Shown piece by piece: positions 1 to 9,154 of a stretch of 64,000 nt of DNA (its first letter is position 1; every line of letters begins with the position of its first letter). The position numbers and the translations under genes were made by a program. Source of the DNA: Janibacter indicus (GTDB lineage: Bacteria > Actinomycetota > Actinomycetes > Actinomycetales > Dermatophilaceae); the NCBI RefSeq assembly GCF_900176385.1, contig NZ_FWXN01000001.1, forward strand, positions 248,001 through 312,000, read 5' to 3'. Under the pieces are notes generated by a model. That model saw only the letters and a program-made list of their open reading frames with translations, did not search any database and was not told the origin of the DNA.

Positions 1-611
1 TGCTCCCGTGCGGGCCCGACCGGGTATACCCGGAGGGCAACCGGCGGCTCGTCGACGCCGTCGCCGAGCAGGGGGTCGTCATCACGGAGCTGGCCATCGG
101 GACCGTGGGCATGCGGCACCGCTTCCTCTCGCGCAACCGGATCATCGCTGCCCTGTCGCAGGCGACGCTCGTCGTCGAGGCGGGGCTGCGGTCCGGCTCG
201 CTCAACACCGCCGGTTGGGCCGAGGCGATGCGCCGCCCCGTCGGGGTCGTGCCCGGTCCGGTGACCCAGATGTCGTCGGCGGGCTGTCACGAGTGGATCC
301 AGAAGCACCGCGGCAGTCTGGTCACCGACACCGCGGACCTGCTCGCCCTGGCCGGACGCGTGGGCGAGGAGGTCGACCAACCGGTCGAGCTCCTCGGTCC
401 AGCCCGTGACCTCGACGTGCTCCGGCCGCCGCACCGCCGCATCCACGACCTACTGAGCAGCCGCAGGGGAGTCCCGGTCGGCGAGCTCGCGGTCGAGCTC
501 GTGGTGCCGCTCGAGGAGGTGCTCGCCGACCTGGCGGAGATGTCGCTCGAGGGGTGGGTGGTGCAGGACGACACCGGCGGCTGGCGTCGCGGCCCCGGCC
601 CGAGGCGCTGA
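1..611 (+). CDS. dprA: DNA-processing protein DprA, 3' part
   Basis: This is the C-terminal ~200 residues of DprA/Smf; the start lies before the window and the reading frame enters at base 3. DprA binds single-stranded DNA and loads RecA during natural transformation. Visible Rossmann-domain signatures are LPCGPDRVYPEGN, the RFLSRNRIIAALS block, the VVEAGLRSGSLNTA block and VVPGPV. The last ~60 residues (from PPHRRIHDLL) look like the DprA winged-helix tail. A XerC-type recombinase gene follows on the same strand, a common actinobacterial arrangement. Identification is secure; full length cannot be judged. Confidence 0.93.
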   Translation, partial: LPCGPDRVYPEGNRRLVDAVAEQGVVITELAIGTVGMRHRFLSRNRIIAALSQATLVVEAGLRSGSLNTAGWAEAMRRPVGVVPGPVTQMSSAGCHEWIQKHRGSLVTDTADLLALAGRVGEEVDQPVELLGPARDLDVLRPPHRRIHDLLSSRRGVPVGELAVELVVPLEEVLADLAEMSLEGWVVQDDTGGWRRGPGPRR

Positions 612-669
612 CGATGGAGGACGGCGTGACCTCCGGGACGCGCGGGTCAGACCGTGGCACCGTGGGGGA

Positions 670-1614
670 GTGAGCGCTGCGTCGACCTCGGAGCCGGCGC
701 CGACCCCTGCGTGGGTCGGCGAGGTCGTCGACGCCTATGCCGCGCACCTGCTGCGTGAGCGCGATCGATCGGAGCACACGATCAGGGCCTATGCGGGCGA
801 CGTGCGCGCCTGCCTCATGTGGTGTGCCCACGACGGCAGCGACGCGCTCGCCGACGTCACGCTGGCGCAGCTGAGGTCCTGGCTCGGCAGCCTCGCCTCG
901 GGGGGCGCCGCCCGCGCGACCCTCTCCCGCCGGTCGGCCGCGGTACGCACCTTCTTCGCCTGGACGACGCGCACCGGCCGCACCGCCACGGACCCCGCAC
1001 TGCGGCTGGCGTCCCCCAAGCGGCAGCGCACCCTGCCCGACGTCGTCTCCCGCGACGGCATGAGTGCCGTGCTCGACGTCGCGGCAGTCGCCGCGGACGA
1101 CGAGGACCCGATCCACCTGCGCAACCGCGCCGTGCTCGAGCTGCTCTACGCGAGCGGGATCCGGGTCAGCGAGCTCACCGGCCTCGACGTCGACGACCTC
1201 GATCGCGGTCGACGGGTCGTGCGGGTCCTCGGCAAGGGTCGCAAGGAGCGCGTGGTGCCCTATGGCGCGCCCGCCGACGAGGCTCTCGGCGAGTGGCTGG
1301 AGCGTGGACGACCCCGGGTGGTCGTCGAGGGGTCGGGCCCGGCGCTCTTCCTCGGCCGTCGGGGCCGCCGGGTCGACCCGCGCCAGGTCCGAGAGGTCGT
1401 CCACTCCCTGCTCGCCCACGTGCCCGATGCGCCCGATGTGGGGCCGCACGGCCTGCGCCACTCGGCCGCGACGCACCTGCTCGAGGGTGGCGCTGACCTG
1501 CGCATGGTCCAGGAGCTCCTCGGCCACAGCTCGCTCGCGACGACCCAGATCTACACGCACGTCTCGCTCGACCGCCTGCGCCGCAGCTACGAGCAGGCGC
1601 ACCCCCGCGCCTGA
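670..1614 (+). CDS. xerC: Tyrosine recombinase, XerC type
   Basis: A 314-residue tyrosine site-specific recombinase, the usual length for XerC/XerD, which resolve chromosome dimers at dif. The N-terminal SAM-like core-binding domain spans about residues 15-105. The catalytic set is complete: R165 (GIRVSEL), K189 (GKGRKER), H260 and R263 (HGLRH), H286 (LLGHSS) and nucleophile Y295 (IYTHVS). Its position just after dprA fits chromosomal XerC rather than an integrase, and no attachment site or phage gene is nearby. The GTG start at 670 overlaps its own GGGGGAG ribosome-binding-like tract, so the true start may be slightly downstream or the message leaderless. Confidence 0.9.
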   Translation: MSAASTSEPAPTPAWVGEVVDAYAAHLLRERDRSEHTIRAYAGDVRACLMWCAHDGSDALADVTLAQLRSWLGSLASGGAARATLSRRSAAVRTFFAWTTRTGRTATDPALRLASPKRQRTLPDVVSRDGMSAVLDVAAVAADDEDPIHLRNRAVLELLYASGIRVSELTGLDVDDLDRGRRVVRVLGKGRKERVVPYGAPADEALGEWLERGRPRVVVEGSGPALFLGRRGRRVDPRQVREVVHSLLAHVPDAPDVGPHGLRHSAATHLLEGGADLRMVQELLGHSSLATTQIYTHVSLDRLRRSYEQAHPRA

Positions 1615-1629
1615 GCCCTGCGGGCGTCA

Positions 1630-1649
1630 CCGACCGGATGGACGGTCGG
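1630..1649. terminator. Short hairpin between convergent genes
   Basis: CCGACCG (1630-1636) pairs perfectly with CGGTCGG (1643-1649) around a 6-base loop, in the gap between the xerC-type gene and the convergent M23 peptidase gene. There is no U-tract, which is common for GC-rich actinobacterial terminators. Termination is inferred from position only. Confidence 0.4.
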
Positions 1650-1682
1650 GATTCTCTCGACCCGGCGGCAGGGGAGGGGCGC

Positions 1683-2171
1683 TCAGGGGACGGGCAGGAG
1701 GATCACCCGGCGGGCACCGAAGAAGGTCATCGGGTCGAGGTAGGTCGGCCCGCGACGCGCACCCAGGTGGAGGCAGGCCGCGGGAGCGCAGTGCCCCGAC
1801 TCCGGCCCGATCGTGCCGATCCGCTGGCCACGCGCCACCCGGTCACCCATCGAGACGGCGGCGTCGACCGGCTCGTAGGTGCTGCGCACACCGTCGGCGT
1901 GGGTGACGCTCACCGTGCCCCGACCGGCGATCCGACCCCGATGGGTCACCACCCCGTCGGCGACCGCGGTGACCGGCGCGCCCCGCGCGGTCGACAGGTC
2001 GATGCCGCGATGACCGGCGCCCCACTGCTCCTCCGGCGCGTCGAAGGGGGCCGCCACGGCCGGGCGGGCACCGCCCCCGACCGGCCACGACCAGCGAGCC
2101 GCGGCAGGTGGGGCGGGTGGACCGGTGAGGGCCCCGGCCAGGGCGAGGGCGACGAAGGTGACGGTGCTCAT
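1683..2171 (-). CDS. Secreted M23-family peptidase (LytM-like)
   Basis: A 162-residue protein with an N-terminal signal peptide (residues 1 to about 25, VTFVALALAGALTG) and one LytM/M23 zinc endopeptidase domain, a family that cleaves peptidoglycan cross-bridges outside the membrane. Zinc-ligand motifs are present: H54 and D58 in GHRGIDLS, and H135 in CLHLGARRG, where the first residue of the usual HxH is Cys. That HCAP...CLHxG form is typical of actinobacterial M23 proteins. ATG at 2171 was chosen because it begins directly at the signal peptide. It is transcribed convergently with the upstream recombinase gene and in the same direction as the aminotransferase gene. Confidence 0.85.
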   Translation of the reverse strand: MSTVTFVALALAGALTGPPAPPAAARWSWPVGGGARPAVAAPFDAPEEQWGAGHRGIDLSTARGAPVTAVADGVVTHRGRIAGRGTVSVTHADGVRSTYEPVDAAVSMGDRVARGQRIGTIGPESGHCAPAACLHLGARRGPTYLDPMTFFGARRVILLPVP

Positions 2172-2257
2172 GGGGTGAGCGTGACCCCCTTCGCGCCGCC
2201 GCCGGTGGCGCCCGGCAGACCTGTGGACGGGGCCGCCGCCCCGCCGAGGACTGTGGA

Positions 2258-3415
2258 TCAGCCGGTGAAGGCCGCGAGACGGCGGCAGGCCTCCTCGATG
2301 ACCGGCACCTGCTTGCAGAAGGCGAAGCGCACGAGGGTCGCCATCCGGTCGGGCTCGTCGCAGAAGACCGAGACCGGCACGGCGGCGACCCCGGCCGCAG
2401 CGGGCAGGTCGAGGCACCACTGGAGCGCATTGGTCACGCCGAGCGGTGCGGCGTCGGCGACGACGAAGTAGGTCCCGTCGCTCGGGCGCACCTCGAGCCC
2501 GGCGTCGGCCAACCCGGCGACGAGCAGGTCACGGCGTGCCCGCAGCGATTCGGTGAGGTCGGTGAGCACCTGCGGCCCCAGGTCGAGTGCCTGGGCGACC
2601 GCGTGCTGCAGGGGAGAGGCGGTGGTGAAGGTCAGGTACTGCTTGACCACGCGGGCGGCCCGCACGAGCGGTGCGGGGCCGGTGACCCAGCCGACCTTCC
2701 AGCCGGTGACGGAGAAGAACTTCCCAGCGGACCCGATCGTCAGCGTCCGCTCGGCCATCCCCGGCAGCGTCGCGATGGGCACGTGCGGCACGTCGAAGGT
2801 CAGGTGCTCGTAGACCTCGTCGCTGATGACCCATGCGTCGTGCCGACGGGCGAGATCGGCGATGACCTCGAGCTCGGCGCGGGTGAAGACCTTGCCGAGG
2901 GGGTTGTGCGGCGTGTTGAGCAGGACCACCCGGGTGCGCTCGGAGAAGGCCGCGGCGAGCCGCTCCGGGTCGAAGGTCAGGTCCGGGTACGACAGCGGGA
3001 CGGTCCGCCGGACCCCTCCGGCCAGGTCGATGCCCGCGGCGTAGCTGTCGTAGTAGGGCTCGAAGGTGACCACCTCGTCGCCGGGGGAGACGAGTCCGAG
3101 CAGGCTCGCGGCGATCGCCTCGGTCGCCCCGGAGGTGATGAGCACCTCCGTCGCCGGGTCAAGGCGAAGGGAGTGGTGGCGCGCCTGGTGCGCGGCCACC
3201 GCCTCGCGCAGCGCCGGGATGCCGATCGACGGCGGGTACTGGTTGTGGCCGGCCGTGATCGCCGCCCGGGCCGCCTCGAGGACCTCCTCGGGTCCGTCGA
3301 TGTCCGGGAAACCCTGGCCGAGGTTGACCGCGTCGTGCTCGAGCGCCAGCGCCGACATCGTCGCGAAGATCGTCTCGGCGTGCGGCTCCATGCGGTCGAC
3401 GAGGGGTGAGCTCAT
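2258..3415 (-). CDS. Class I/II PLP-dependent aminotransferase
   Basis: A 385-residue fold-type I aminotransferase. Residues matching the family are NQYPPSIG (about 58-65), NTPHNPLG (about 167-174), SDEVYE (D199) and the PLP-binding lysine K232 in GSAGKFFS, followed by GWKVGWVTGP. Close relatives are variously annotated as N-succinyldiaminopimelate aminotransferase (DapC), methionine aminotransferase (YbdL) or kynurenine-type aminotransferases. Sequence alone does not settle the substrate, and no lysine-pathway genes are adjacent. The ATG at 3415 faces the divergent rpsB leader, so both promoters must lie in the 216 bases between them. Confidence 0.85.
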   Translation of the reverse strand: MSSPLVDRMEPHAETIFATMSALALEHDAVNLGQGFPDIDGPEEVLEAARAAITAGHNQYPPSIGIPALREAVAAHQARHHSLRLDPATEVLITSGATEAIAASLLGLVSPGDEVVTFEPYYDSYAAGIDLAGGVRRTVPLSYPDLTFDPERLAAAFSERTRVVLLNTPHNPLGKVFTRAELEVIADLARRHDAWVISDEVYEHLTFDVPHVPIATLPGMAERTLTIGSAGKFFSVTGWKVGWVTGPAPLVRAARVVKQYLTFTTASPLQHAVAQALDLGPQVLTDLTESLRARRDLLVAGLADAGLEVRPSDGTYFVVADAAPLGVTNALQWCLDLPAAAGVAAVPVSVFCDEPDRMATLVRFAFCKQVPVIEEACRRLAAFTG

Positions 3416-3631
3416 GCCCGCAGGCTACGCGGGGCGACGATTTCCCCCCTTCGCCCTGCAGCCGTAGGATGAGGGGCACATCCAGTCTGTCTGGATGAAT
3501 TCGCGTGTTCCCCGCCGGGTGATCAGATCACTGTGAATCCGGGGCCACACCACGGCAGTCCCGACCTCGGTCGGGCGGGGTGGGTCGGAGCACCAGGAGA
3601 CAACTGACAACCTACGAGAGAGGACTTCGGC
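3416..3631 (+). promoter_or_regulatory. rpsB upstream region with leader hairpins
   Basis: This gap between the divergent aminotransferase gene and rpsB holds two perfect hairpins on the rpsB side: CATCCAG/CTGGATG (3479-3485 with 3491-3497) and CCCGACC/GGTCGGG (3560-3566 with 3569-3575). A GAGAGAGGA ribosome-binding tract precedes the rpsB ATG. Ribosomal protein S2 autoregulates through its leader in some bacteria, so the hairpins may be a leader RNA, but I could match no known motif and could not place a convincing -35/-10 pair. Confidence 0.4.
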
Positions 3632-4525
3632 ATGGCCGTCGTCACCATGCGCCAGCTCCTGGAGAGCGGCGTCCACTTCGGGCACCAGACCCGCCGGTGG
3701 AACCCCAAGATGAAGCGCTTCATCATGACCGAGCGCAACGGCATCTACATCATCGACCTGCAGCAGTCGCTGACCTACATCAACGACGCCTACGAGTTCG
3801 TCAAGCAGACCGTGTCCCACGGCGGCACGATCCTGTTCGTCGGCACCAAGAAGCAGGCCCAGGAGCCCATCGCCGAGCAGGCGACGCGCGTCGGGATGCC
3901 CTACGTCAACCACCGCTGGCTCGGTGGCATGCTCACCAACTTCCAGACGATCTCCAAGCGTCTCACCCGCCTGAAGGAGCTCGAGGAGATCGACTTCGAC
4001 ACCGTCGCCGGCTCCGGCTACACGAAGAAGGAGCTCCTCATCCTTCGCCGTGAGAAGGACAAGCTGGAGAAGACCCTCGGCGGTATCCGCAACATGGCCA
4101 AGGTTCCCTCGGCCGTGTGGATCGTCGACACCAAGAAGGAGCACCTGGCCGTCGACGAGGCCCGCAAGCTCGGCCTCCCGGTCATCGCGATCCTCGACAC
4201 CAACTGCGACCCCGACGAGGTCGACTACAAGATCCCGGGCAACGACGACGCGATCCGTTCGGTCACCCTGCTCACCCGCGTCGTCGCCGACGCGGTCGCC
4301 GACGGCCTGATGGCCCGTGGTGGCGGCAACGCCACCGGGGGTGCCTCCGCCGCCGAGGCCGAGCCGATGGCCGAGTGGGAGCGCGAGCTCCTCGCCGGTG
4401 AGGGCACCGAGGCTGCGGCTCCCGCCGCCGAGGCTCCCGCCGCCGAGGCCGCTGCGACCGAGGCGCCCGCCGCCGAGGCCCCCGCGACCGAGGCGCCCGC
4501 CGCCGAGGCCACCCCCGAGGCCTGA
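3632..4525 (+). CDS. rpsB: 30S ribosomal protein S2
   Basis: A 297-residue ribosomal protein S2 of the small subunit head. Residues 1-230 carry the conserved S2 body: [26 protein letters not shown], the INDAYEF block, [25 protein letters not shown], and the loop around [12 protein letters not shown] with IPVIAI-type strands. After about residue 255 comes an Ala/Glu/Pro repeat tail with units such as EAPAAEA, a low-complexity extension of about 45 residues common in actinobacterial S2 and expected to be disordered. It is followed 52 bases later by tsf, the near-universal rpsB-tsf operon. Start chosen at ATG 3632 behind GAGAGAGGA. Confidence 0.97.
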   Translation: MAVVTMRQLLESGVHFGHQTRRWNPKMKRFIMTERNGIYIIDLQQSLTYINDAYEFVKQTVSHGGTILFVGTKKQAQEPIAEQATRVGMPYVNHRWLGGMLTNFQTISKRLTRLKELEEIDFDTVAGSGYTKKELLILRREKDKLEKTLGGIRNMAKVPSAVWIVDTKKEHLAVDEARKLGLPVIAILDTNCDPDEVDYKIPGNDDAIRSVTLLTRVVADAVADGLMARGGGNATGGASAAEAEPMAEWERELLAGEGTEAAAPAAEAPAAEAAATEAPAAEAPATEAPAAEATPEA

Positions 4526-4577
4526 GCACCACCTCACCGACCACCGTCAACCTCTCTCGAAGGAGAACGGGACACAC

Positions 4578-5405
4578 ATGGCGAACTACACCGCCGCTGA
4601 CATCAAGGAGCTGCGCGAGCGCACCGGCGCCGGCATGCTCGACGTGAAGAAGGCGCTCGACGAGGCCGAGGGCGACAAGTCCAAGGCCCAGGAGCTGCTG
4701 CGCATCAAGGGCCTCAAGGGCGTGACCAAGCGCGAGGGCCGCACGACCTCCAACGGTCTGGTCGTCGCCAAGGCGGAGGCCGGCGTCGGCACCCTCGTCG
4801 AGGTCCTCTGCGAGACCGACTTCGTCGCCAAGGGCGAGAAGTTCGGCGCCCTCGCGGACGAGGTCCTCGCCGCGGCCGTCGCGGCCAAGGCCACCGACGC
4901 GGAGACCCTGCTGGCTGCCCCCGCCGGGGACAAGACCGTCAAGGAGCTCCTCGACGACGCCAACGCCACCATCGGCGAGAAGATCGAGGTCAAGCGGGTC
5001 GCCCGCGTCGAGGCCCCCAACGTCTCGGCGTACCTGCACAAGACCAGCCCCGACCTGCCGGCCCAGATCGGTGTCCTCCTGGGCACCGAGGGTGGCGACG
5101 ACCAGGTGGCCCGTGACGTCGCGATGCACATCGCCGCGTTCAGCCCCAACGTCCTCACCCGCGACGAGATCGACGCCGACGTCGTCGCCAACGAGCGTCG
5201 CATCGCCGAGGAGACGGCCAAGGAGGAGGGCAAGCCCGAGGCTGCCCTGCCCAAGATCGTCGAGGGCCGGGTCAACGGCTTCTTCAAGGAAAACGTCCTG
5301 CTCGACCAGCCCTTCGCCAAGGACTCCAAGAAGTCCGTCGGCAAGGTCCTCGAGGAGGCCGGCGCGAGCGCGACCCAGTTCGCTCGCTTCCGCGTCGGTT
5401 CCTGA
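4578..5405 (+). CDS. tsf: Translation elongation factor Ts
   Basis: A 275-residue EF-Ts, the nucleotide exchange factor that recycles EF-Tu from its GDP form. The N-terminal UBA-like helix bundle (TAADIKELRERTGAGML, about residues 4-20) and the core motif block with LVEVLCETDFVAK near residue 80 are intact, and the length matches the two-subdomain core form. ATG 4578 is preceded by GAAGGAGAA at a good distance; upstream in-frame codons belong to the rpsB region and are not plausible. A strong hairpin follows the stop codon, so rpsB-tsf is likely a self-contained transcription unit. Confidence 0.97.
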   Translation: MANYTAADIKELRERTGAGMLDVKKALDEAEGDKSKAQELLRIKGLKGVTKREGRTTSNGLVVAKAEAGVGTLVEVLCETDFVAKGEKFGALADEVLAAAVAAKATDAETLLAAPAGDKTVKELLDDANATIGEKIEVKRVARVEAPNVSAYLHKTSPDLPAQIGVLLGTEGGDDQVARDVAMHIAAFSPNVLTRDEIDADVVANERRIAEETAKEEGKPEAALPKIVEGRVNGFFKENVLLDQPFAKDSKKSVGKVLEEAGASATQFARFRVGS

Positions 5406-5420
5406 CGAACCTCGCACAGC

Positions 5421-5460
5421 CGAAGGGCGCCGCACCCCAGCCGGGGGGCGGCGCCCTTCG
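5421..5460. terminator. Strong hairpin terminator after tsf
   Basis: A perfect 13-bp stem (CGAAGGGCGCCGC at 5421-5433 with its complement at 5448-5460) closes a 14-base loop, 16 bases after the tsf stop and 18 bases before the end of the convergent gene. There is no U-tract, so it likely works as a bidirectional GC-rich terminator. Confidence 0.8.
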
Positions 5461-5477
5461 TCATGCCGGGAGGCAGG

Positions 5478-6059
5478 TCACGGCGAGCGCCGCGGCTGCG
5501 TCCACGGCAGGAAGAGCCGCGTGACGAAGGGGAGGAAGACGTACGTCATCCACGGGATGGCGATGGCGCAGGTGAGCAGCACGCGGCCCCACGCCGGCCA
5601 CCCCTCGGTGACCACGGCGAGCACGTAGGTGAGCACCAGGCTCGTGGGGAAGAAGGCGCAAAAGATGACGACCATCTGCTTCCACCGCGGCGGCGGGGGA
5701 GGGGCGATGTCGCCCCCGGTCACCTCGTGCGGCTCGTCGAACCACCCCTCGATGCCGGTGCGCGACTCCATCCGGGTCGCCTCGACGAGGCGGGCGGCGG
5801 CACCGAGCCACCGGGCCCGCTCGTGGGACTCCTGCCACTGCTCGAGGGCGTCGGCGTCGGCGAAGCGGTAGAGCATGTGCCACTGATCGGACCCGAGCGA
5901 CGGGCGCACCCACCCCGAGCCGAGGAAGCCGGGGAAGCGCCGCGCGAGGGTGGTCCCGGCGTCGGCCCACACCTGCATGAGGGCCTCGTCCTCCGGGCGG
6001 ACGGTGCGGGTGATCGAGACGGTGACAGGGGCCGACCGGTCGGCGGGTGCGGTGCTCAC
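5478..6059 (-). CDS. ABM-domain protein with C-terminal membrane segment
   Basis: A protein of about 193 residues. The first ~115 residues look like an antibiotic biosynthesis monooxygenase (ABM) dimeric alpha/beta-barrel domain (VTVSITRTVRPEDEA, FPGFLGSG, WHMLYRFADADALEQW). Two hydrophobic helices follow a PPPPP hinge (VVIFCAFFPTSLVLTYVLAV and LLTCAIAIPWMTYVFLPFV). Similar membrane-anchored ABM proteins are conserved in many bacteria without known function; heme or flavin chemistry should not be assumed. GTG 6059 is preferred over an upstream TTG because TATCCT sits 7 bases in front of it, as expected for a leaderless message. Confidence 0.7.
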   Translation of the reverse strand: MSTAPADRSAPVTVSITRTVRPEDEALMQVWADAGTTLARRFPGFLGSGWVRPSLGSDQWHMLYRFADADALEQWQESHERARWLGAAARLVEATRMESRTGIEGWFDEPHEVTGGDIAPPPPPRWKQMVVIFCAFFPTSLVLTYVLAVVTEGWPAWGRVLLTCAIAIPWMTYVFLPFVTRLFLPWTQPRRSP

Positions 6060-6164
6060 GACCGGCAAGGATAAGCGGCCTCGTCATCGTGCGTGCGTCC
6101 GCAGGCCTGCACCTGTGGAAGGATCTGAGCGAATCCCCGACCTCGACCCACAGGGAGCACACCC

Positions 6165-6890
6165 GTGTCCGACGAGACCCCCACCCCCTACCGACGCGTC
6201 CTCCTCAAGCTGTCCGGCGAGGCCTTCGGTGGCGGCAAGGTCGGCGTCGCCCCCGACGTCGTGCGCGGCATCGCCGAGCAGATCGCAGCGGCCGTGCGCG
6301 AGGGCATCCAGGTCGCGATCGTCGTCGGCGGCGGCAACTTCTTCCGCGGGGCCCAGCTGCAGGAGCAGGGCATGGACCGCACGCGTGCCGACTACATGGG
6401 CATGCTCGGCACCGTGATGAACTGTCTGGCCCTCCAGGACTTCCTTGAGGACGCGGGCGTCGACACCCGGGTCCAGACCGCCATCACGATGGGCCAGGTC
6501 GCCGAGGCCTACATCCCGCGCCGGGCCATCCGCCACCTCGAGAAGGGCCGGGTCGTGATCTTCGGCGCCGGCGCCGGCATGCCCTTCTTCTCCACCGACA
6601 CGGTGAGCGCCCAGCGCGCCCTCGAGATCAAGTGCGATGCGGTCCTGATGTCCAAGAACGGCGTCGACGGGGTCTACGACTCCGACCCGCGGACCAACCC
6701 CGACGCCCGCAAGCTCGAGCGCGTCACCTACGAGGAGGCCATCCAGCAGGACCTCAAGGTGGTCGACGCCGCGGCCTTCAGCCTCTGCCGGGAGAACGAG
6801 CTGCCGATGGTCGTCTTCGGCATGGAGGGCGAGGGCAACGTCACCCGTGCCCTGCTCGGCGAGTCCATCGGCACGGTCGTGCACGCCTGA
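6165..6890 (+). CDS. pyrH: UMP kinase
   Basis: A 241-residue bacterial UMP kinase of the amino-acid-kinase fold, a hexamer that phosphorylates UMP to UDP in pyrimidine synthesis. Visible motifs are [12 protein letters not shown] (N-terminal phosphate loop), [11 protein letters not shown], the [16 protein letters not shown] segment with the UMP-contacting residues, and [11 protein letters not shown]. The GTG start at 6165 begins the conserved protein, and the gene precedes frr by 74 bases in the classic pyrH-frr order. Nothing is missing compared with the family. Confidence 0.96.
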   Translation: MSDETPTPYRRVLLKLSGEAFGGGKVGVAPDVVRGIAEQIAAAVREGIQVAIVVGGGNFFRGAQLQEQGMDRTRADYMGMLGTVMNCLALQDFLEDAGVDTRVQTAITMGQVAEAYIPRRAIRHLEKGRVVIFGAGAGMPFFSTDTVSAQRALEIKCDAVLMSKNGVDGVYDSDPRTNPDARKLERVTYEEAIQQDLKVVDAAAFSLCRENELPMVVFGMEGEGNVTRALLGESIGTVVHA

Positions 6891-6964
6891 GTGAGAGACT
6901 GACCCCAGACCACCGCGGCGCCGCCGCACGCGAGGCCCCCGTGGCCGGACAGGAGAGGACGCAC

Positions 6965-7522
6965 ATGATCGAGGACGCACTGCTCGAGGCCGAGGACAAG
7001 ATGACCAAGGCCGTCGAGGTGGCCAAGGACAACTTCGCCGGCATCCGCACCGGCCGCGTCAACCCCGGCCTCTTCAGCGGGGTCATGGTCGACTACTACG
7101 GGTCGCCGACGCCGCTGCAGCAGCTCGCCTCCTTCGCCACGCCCGAGGCGCGGACGCTGCTCATCACGCCCTTCGACAAGTCGTCGATGGGCGCGATCGA
7201 GAGCGCGCTGCGCGACTCCGACCTCGGGGCCAACCCGAGCAACGACGGCACCGTGATCCGGGTGACCATGCCCGAGCTGACGGCCGAGCGCCGCAAGGAG
7301 TACATCAAGCTCGCGCACAGCCAGGGCGAGGACGCCAAGGTCTCGATCCGGCACGTCCGCCGGGCGGCCAAGGACACCATCGACAAGCTCGTCAAGGACG
7401 GCGAGGTCGGCGAGGACGACGGCACCCGGGGCGAGAAGGAGCTCGACGCGCTGACGAAGAAGTACGTCGAGACCGTCGACTCGCTGCTCAAGGCCAAGGA
7501 AGCCGAGCTCTCCGAGGTCTGA
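6965..7522 (+). CDS. frr: Ribosome recycling factor
   Basis: A 185-residue ribosome recycling factor, the standard length, which splits post-termination ribosomes together with EF-G. The three-helix bundle and beta domain are recognisable from FAGIRTGRVNPGLF, VDYYGSPTPLQQLAS, RTLLITPFDKSSM, NDGTVIRVTMPELTAERRKE and the final helix ELDALTKKYVETVD. ATG 6965 follows AGGAGAGG. The frame stays open upstream into pyrH, but no homology extends there. The next gene, cdsA, starts one base after the stop, implying coupled translation. Confidence 0.97.
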   Translation: MIEDALLEAEDKMTKAVEVAKDNFAGIRTGRVNPGLFSGVMVDYYGSPTPLQQLASFATPEARTLLITPFDKSSMGAIESALRDSDLGANPSNDGTVIRVTMPELTAERRKEYIKLAHSQGEDAKVSIRHVRRAAKDTIDKLVKDGEVGEDDGTRGEKELDALTKKYVETVDSLLKAKEAELSEV

Positions 7523-7523
7523 T

Positions 7524-8402
7524 GTGACCGAGCCCGAGTTCGCGACCCGTCGCTCCGCCCGCGCGGCCGCGCCCGCGACGGCTCCGGCGCCGACGGGTCG
7601 CGCCGGGCGCAACCTGCCGGTCGCCATCGCCACGGGCGTCGGCCTGGGGGCCGCCGCCGCCGCGGCGCTGGTGATCCACCCCGTCGCCTTCGTCGTCGTC
7701 ATCTGCATCGCCATGGTCGTGGCGGTGTGGGAGATGCGCCAGGCCCTGAGCGAAGGGGGGCTGTTCGCCCCCTTCGTCCCGGTCGCCATCGGGGCGGTGA
7801 GCATGACGGTCGCCGCCTACCTGCGCGGAGCCGAGGCGCTGGTCTTCGCCGCCGCCCTGACGCTCGTCGCCACGCTCATCTGGCGGGTGGCCGACGGGCT
7901 CTCCGGTGCGCTGCGCGATGTCGGTGCCGGCGCGCTGATCCTGCTCTACCCCTGCCTGCTCGCCGGCTTCGCGGCGCTGATGCTCGCCGAGCCCCAGGGG
8001 CAGTGGCGCATCCTCGTCTTCATCCTCATCACGATCTCCTCCGACATCGGCGGTTACGCCTTCGGGGTGCTCTTCGGCAAGCACCCGATGGCGCCCAAGC
8101 TCTCGCCCAAGAAGTCCTGGGAGGGCTTCGCCGGGTCGGTCCTCTCGTGCGCCGCCGTCGGGGCGATCGTCATCCCGCTCACCCTCGACGGCCTGTGGTG
8201 GCAGGGCGCGATCCTCGGGGCCCTCACCGCCCCGGTCGCGACGATCGGGGACCTCATCGAGTCCAGCCTCAAGCGCAACCTCGGGATCAAGGACATGTCC
8301 AACATCCTCCCGGGGCACGGGGGCCTCATGGACCGGCTCGACTCGCTCGTCCTCGTCATCCCGCTCATGTGGGTGGCGCTGCGGATCATCGCCCCGCACT
8401 GA
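7524..8402 (+). CDS. cdsA: Phosphatidate cytidylyltransferase
   Basis: A 292-residue integral membrane enzyme making CDP-diacylglycerol from phosphatidic acid and CTP, the entry to phosphatidylglycerol, cardiolipin and phosphatidylinositol synthesis. About eight hydrophobic segments follow an Ala/Pro/Thr-rich cytosolic head of ~30 residues. The family signature is complete near residues 250-275: SLKRNLGIKDMSNILPGHGG followed by LMDRLD. The GTG start at 7524 lies one base after frr, so the genes are likely co-transcribed. This frr-cdsA order is typical of actinobacteria. Confidence 0.95.
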   Translation: MTEPEFATRRSARAAAPATAPAPTGRAGRNLPVAIATGVGLGAAAAAALVIHPVAFVVVICIAMVVAVWEMRQALSEGGLFAPFVPVAIGAVSMTVAAYLRGAEALVFAAALTLVATLIWRVADGLSGALRDVGAGALILLYPCLLAGFAALMLAEPQGQWRILVFILITISSDIGGYAFGVLFGKHPMAPKLSPKKSWEGFAGSVLSCAAVGAIVIPLTLDGLWWQGAILGALTAPVATIGDLIESSLKRNLGIKDMSNILPGHGGLMDRLDSLVLVIPLMWVALRIIAPH

Positions 8403-8519
8403 CGGCCCTGACCGACCTCTGACGGGGTCCCCGACGGCGCCTGACCGCGTGTTCACCCGCGGTCTCTCACCCGGCCCTAGCGTCGCTCGTGCCCGGCACC
8501 CGACCGCCAAGGACCCGTC

Positions 8520-9149
8520 ATGCGCCTGCGCACCACCTGCTCCGTCCTCGCCGCCACCGCGGCCACGTCCATCGCGCTGGCGCCGGCGGCGTCGGCCACC
8601 GCCGCACCTCCCGGCATCCCCTCGACGGACACCGCCATCAGCCAGCTCGCCGCCCTCCCCGTCGAGACGGAGGGCTCGATGACCGGCTACGACCGCGACG
8701 AGTTCAACCACTGGATCGCCGTCGACGGGTGCGACACCCGCGAGACCGTCCTGGCCCGCGACGGCGACGACGTCGAGGTCGGCTCCGACTGCCGCCCCAC
8801 CTCGGGGGACTGGTACAGCGAGTACGACGGCGAGTACTTCACGGACGGCAGCGACCTCGACATCGACCACGTCGTCCCGCTCGCCGAGGCGTGGCGCTCG
8901 GGCGCCGACTCGTGCTCGGACCAGGAGCGGGAGGACTTCGCCAACGACCTCGAGGGTCCGCAGCTCATCGCGGTCTCGGCCTCGTCCAACCGGTCGAAGG
9001 GGGACCAGGACCCGTCGACGTGGTGGCCGACCCGCACGACCTACGCGTGCACCTACGCGAAGATGTGGGTCGCGACGAAGTACCGCTGGGGCCTGGCCCT
9101 GCAGACGGCGGAGAAGACCGCGCTGAGCACCCGACTCGAGAGCTGCTGA
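8520..9149 (+). CDS. Secreted HNH-type nuclease (DUF1524-like)
   Basis: A 209-residue protein with a Sec signal peptide (residues 1 to about 28, ending ASATA). The mature part carries an HNH/DUF1524-like core: DIDHVVPLAEAW near residues 120-131 gives the metal and catalytic D-H, and NRSKGDQDPSTWWP gives the distal Asn/Lys/Asp residues. Four or more cysteines suggest disulfides outside the cell. Such proteins are extracellular DNases or RNases for nutrient scavenging or competition. It is separated from cdsA by 117 bases and probably has its own promoter. Substrate preference is unknown. Confidence 0.82.
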   Translation: MRLRTTCSVLAATAATSIALAPAASATAAPPGIPSTDTAISQLAALPVETEGSMTGYDRDEFNHWIAVDGCDTRETVLARDGDDVEVGSDCRPTSGDWYSEYDGEYFTDGSDLDIDHVVPLAEAWRSGADSCSDQEREDFANDLEGPQLIAVSASSNRSKGDQDPSTWWPTRTTYACTYAKMWVATKYRWGLALQTAEKTALSTRLESC

Positions 9150-9154
9150 CGACG

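Noticed and set aside
670-1614. Phage or island integrase
   Set aside because: The protein has chromosomal XerC length and follows dprA; no attachment site, excisionase or phage genes are near.
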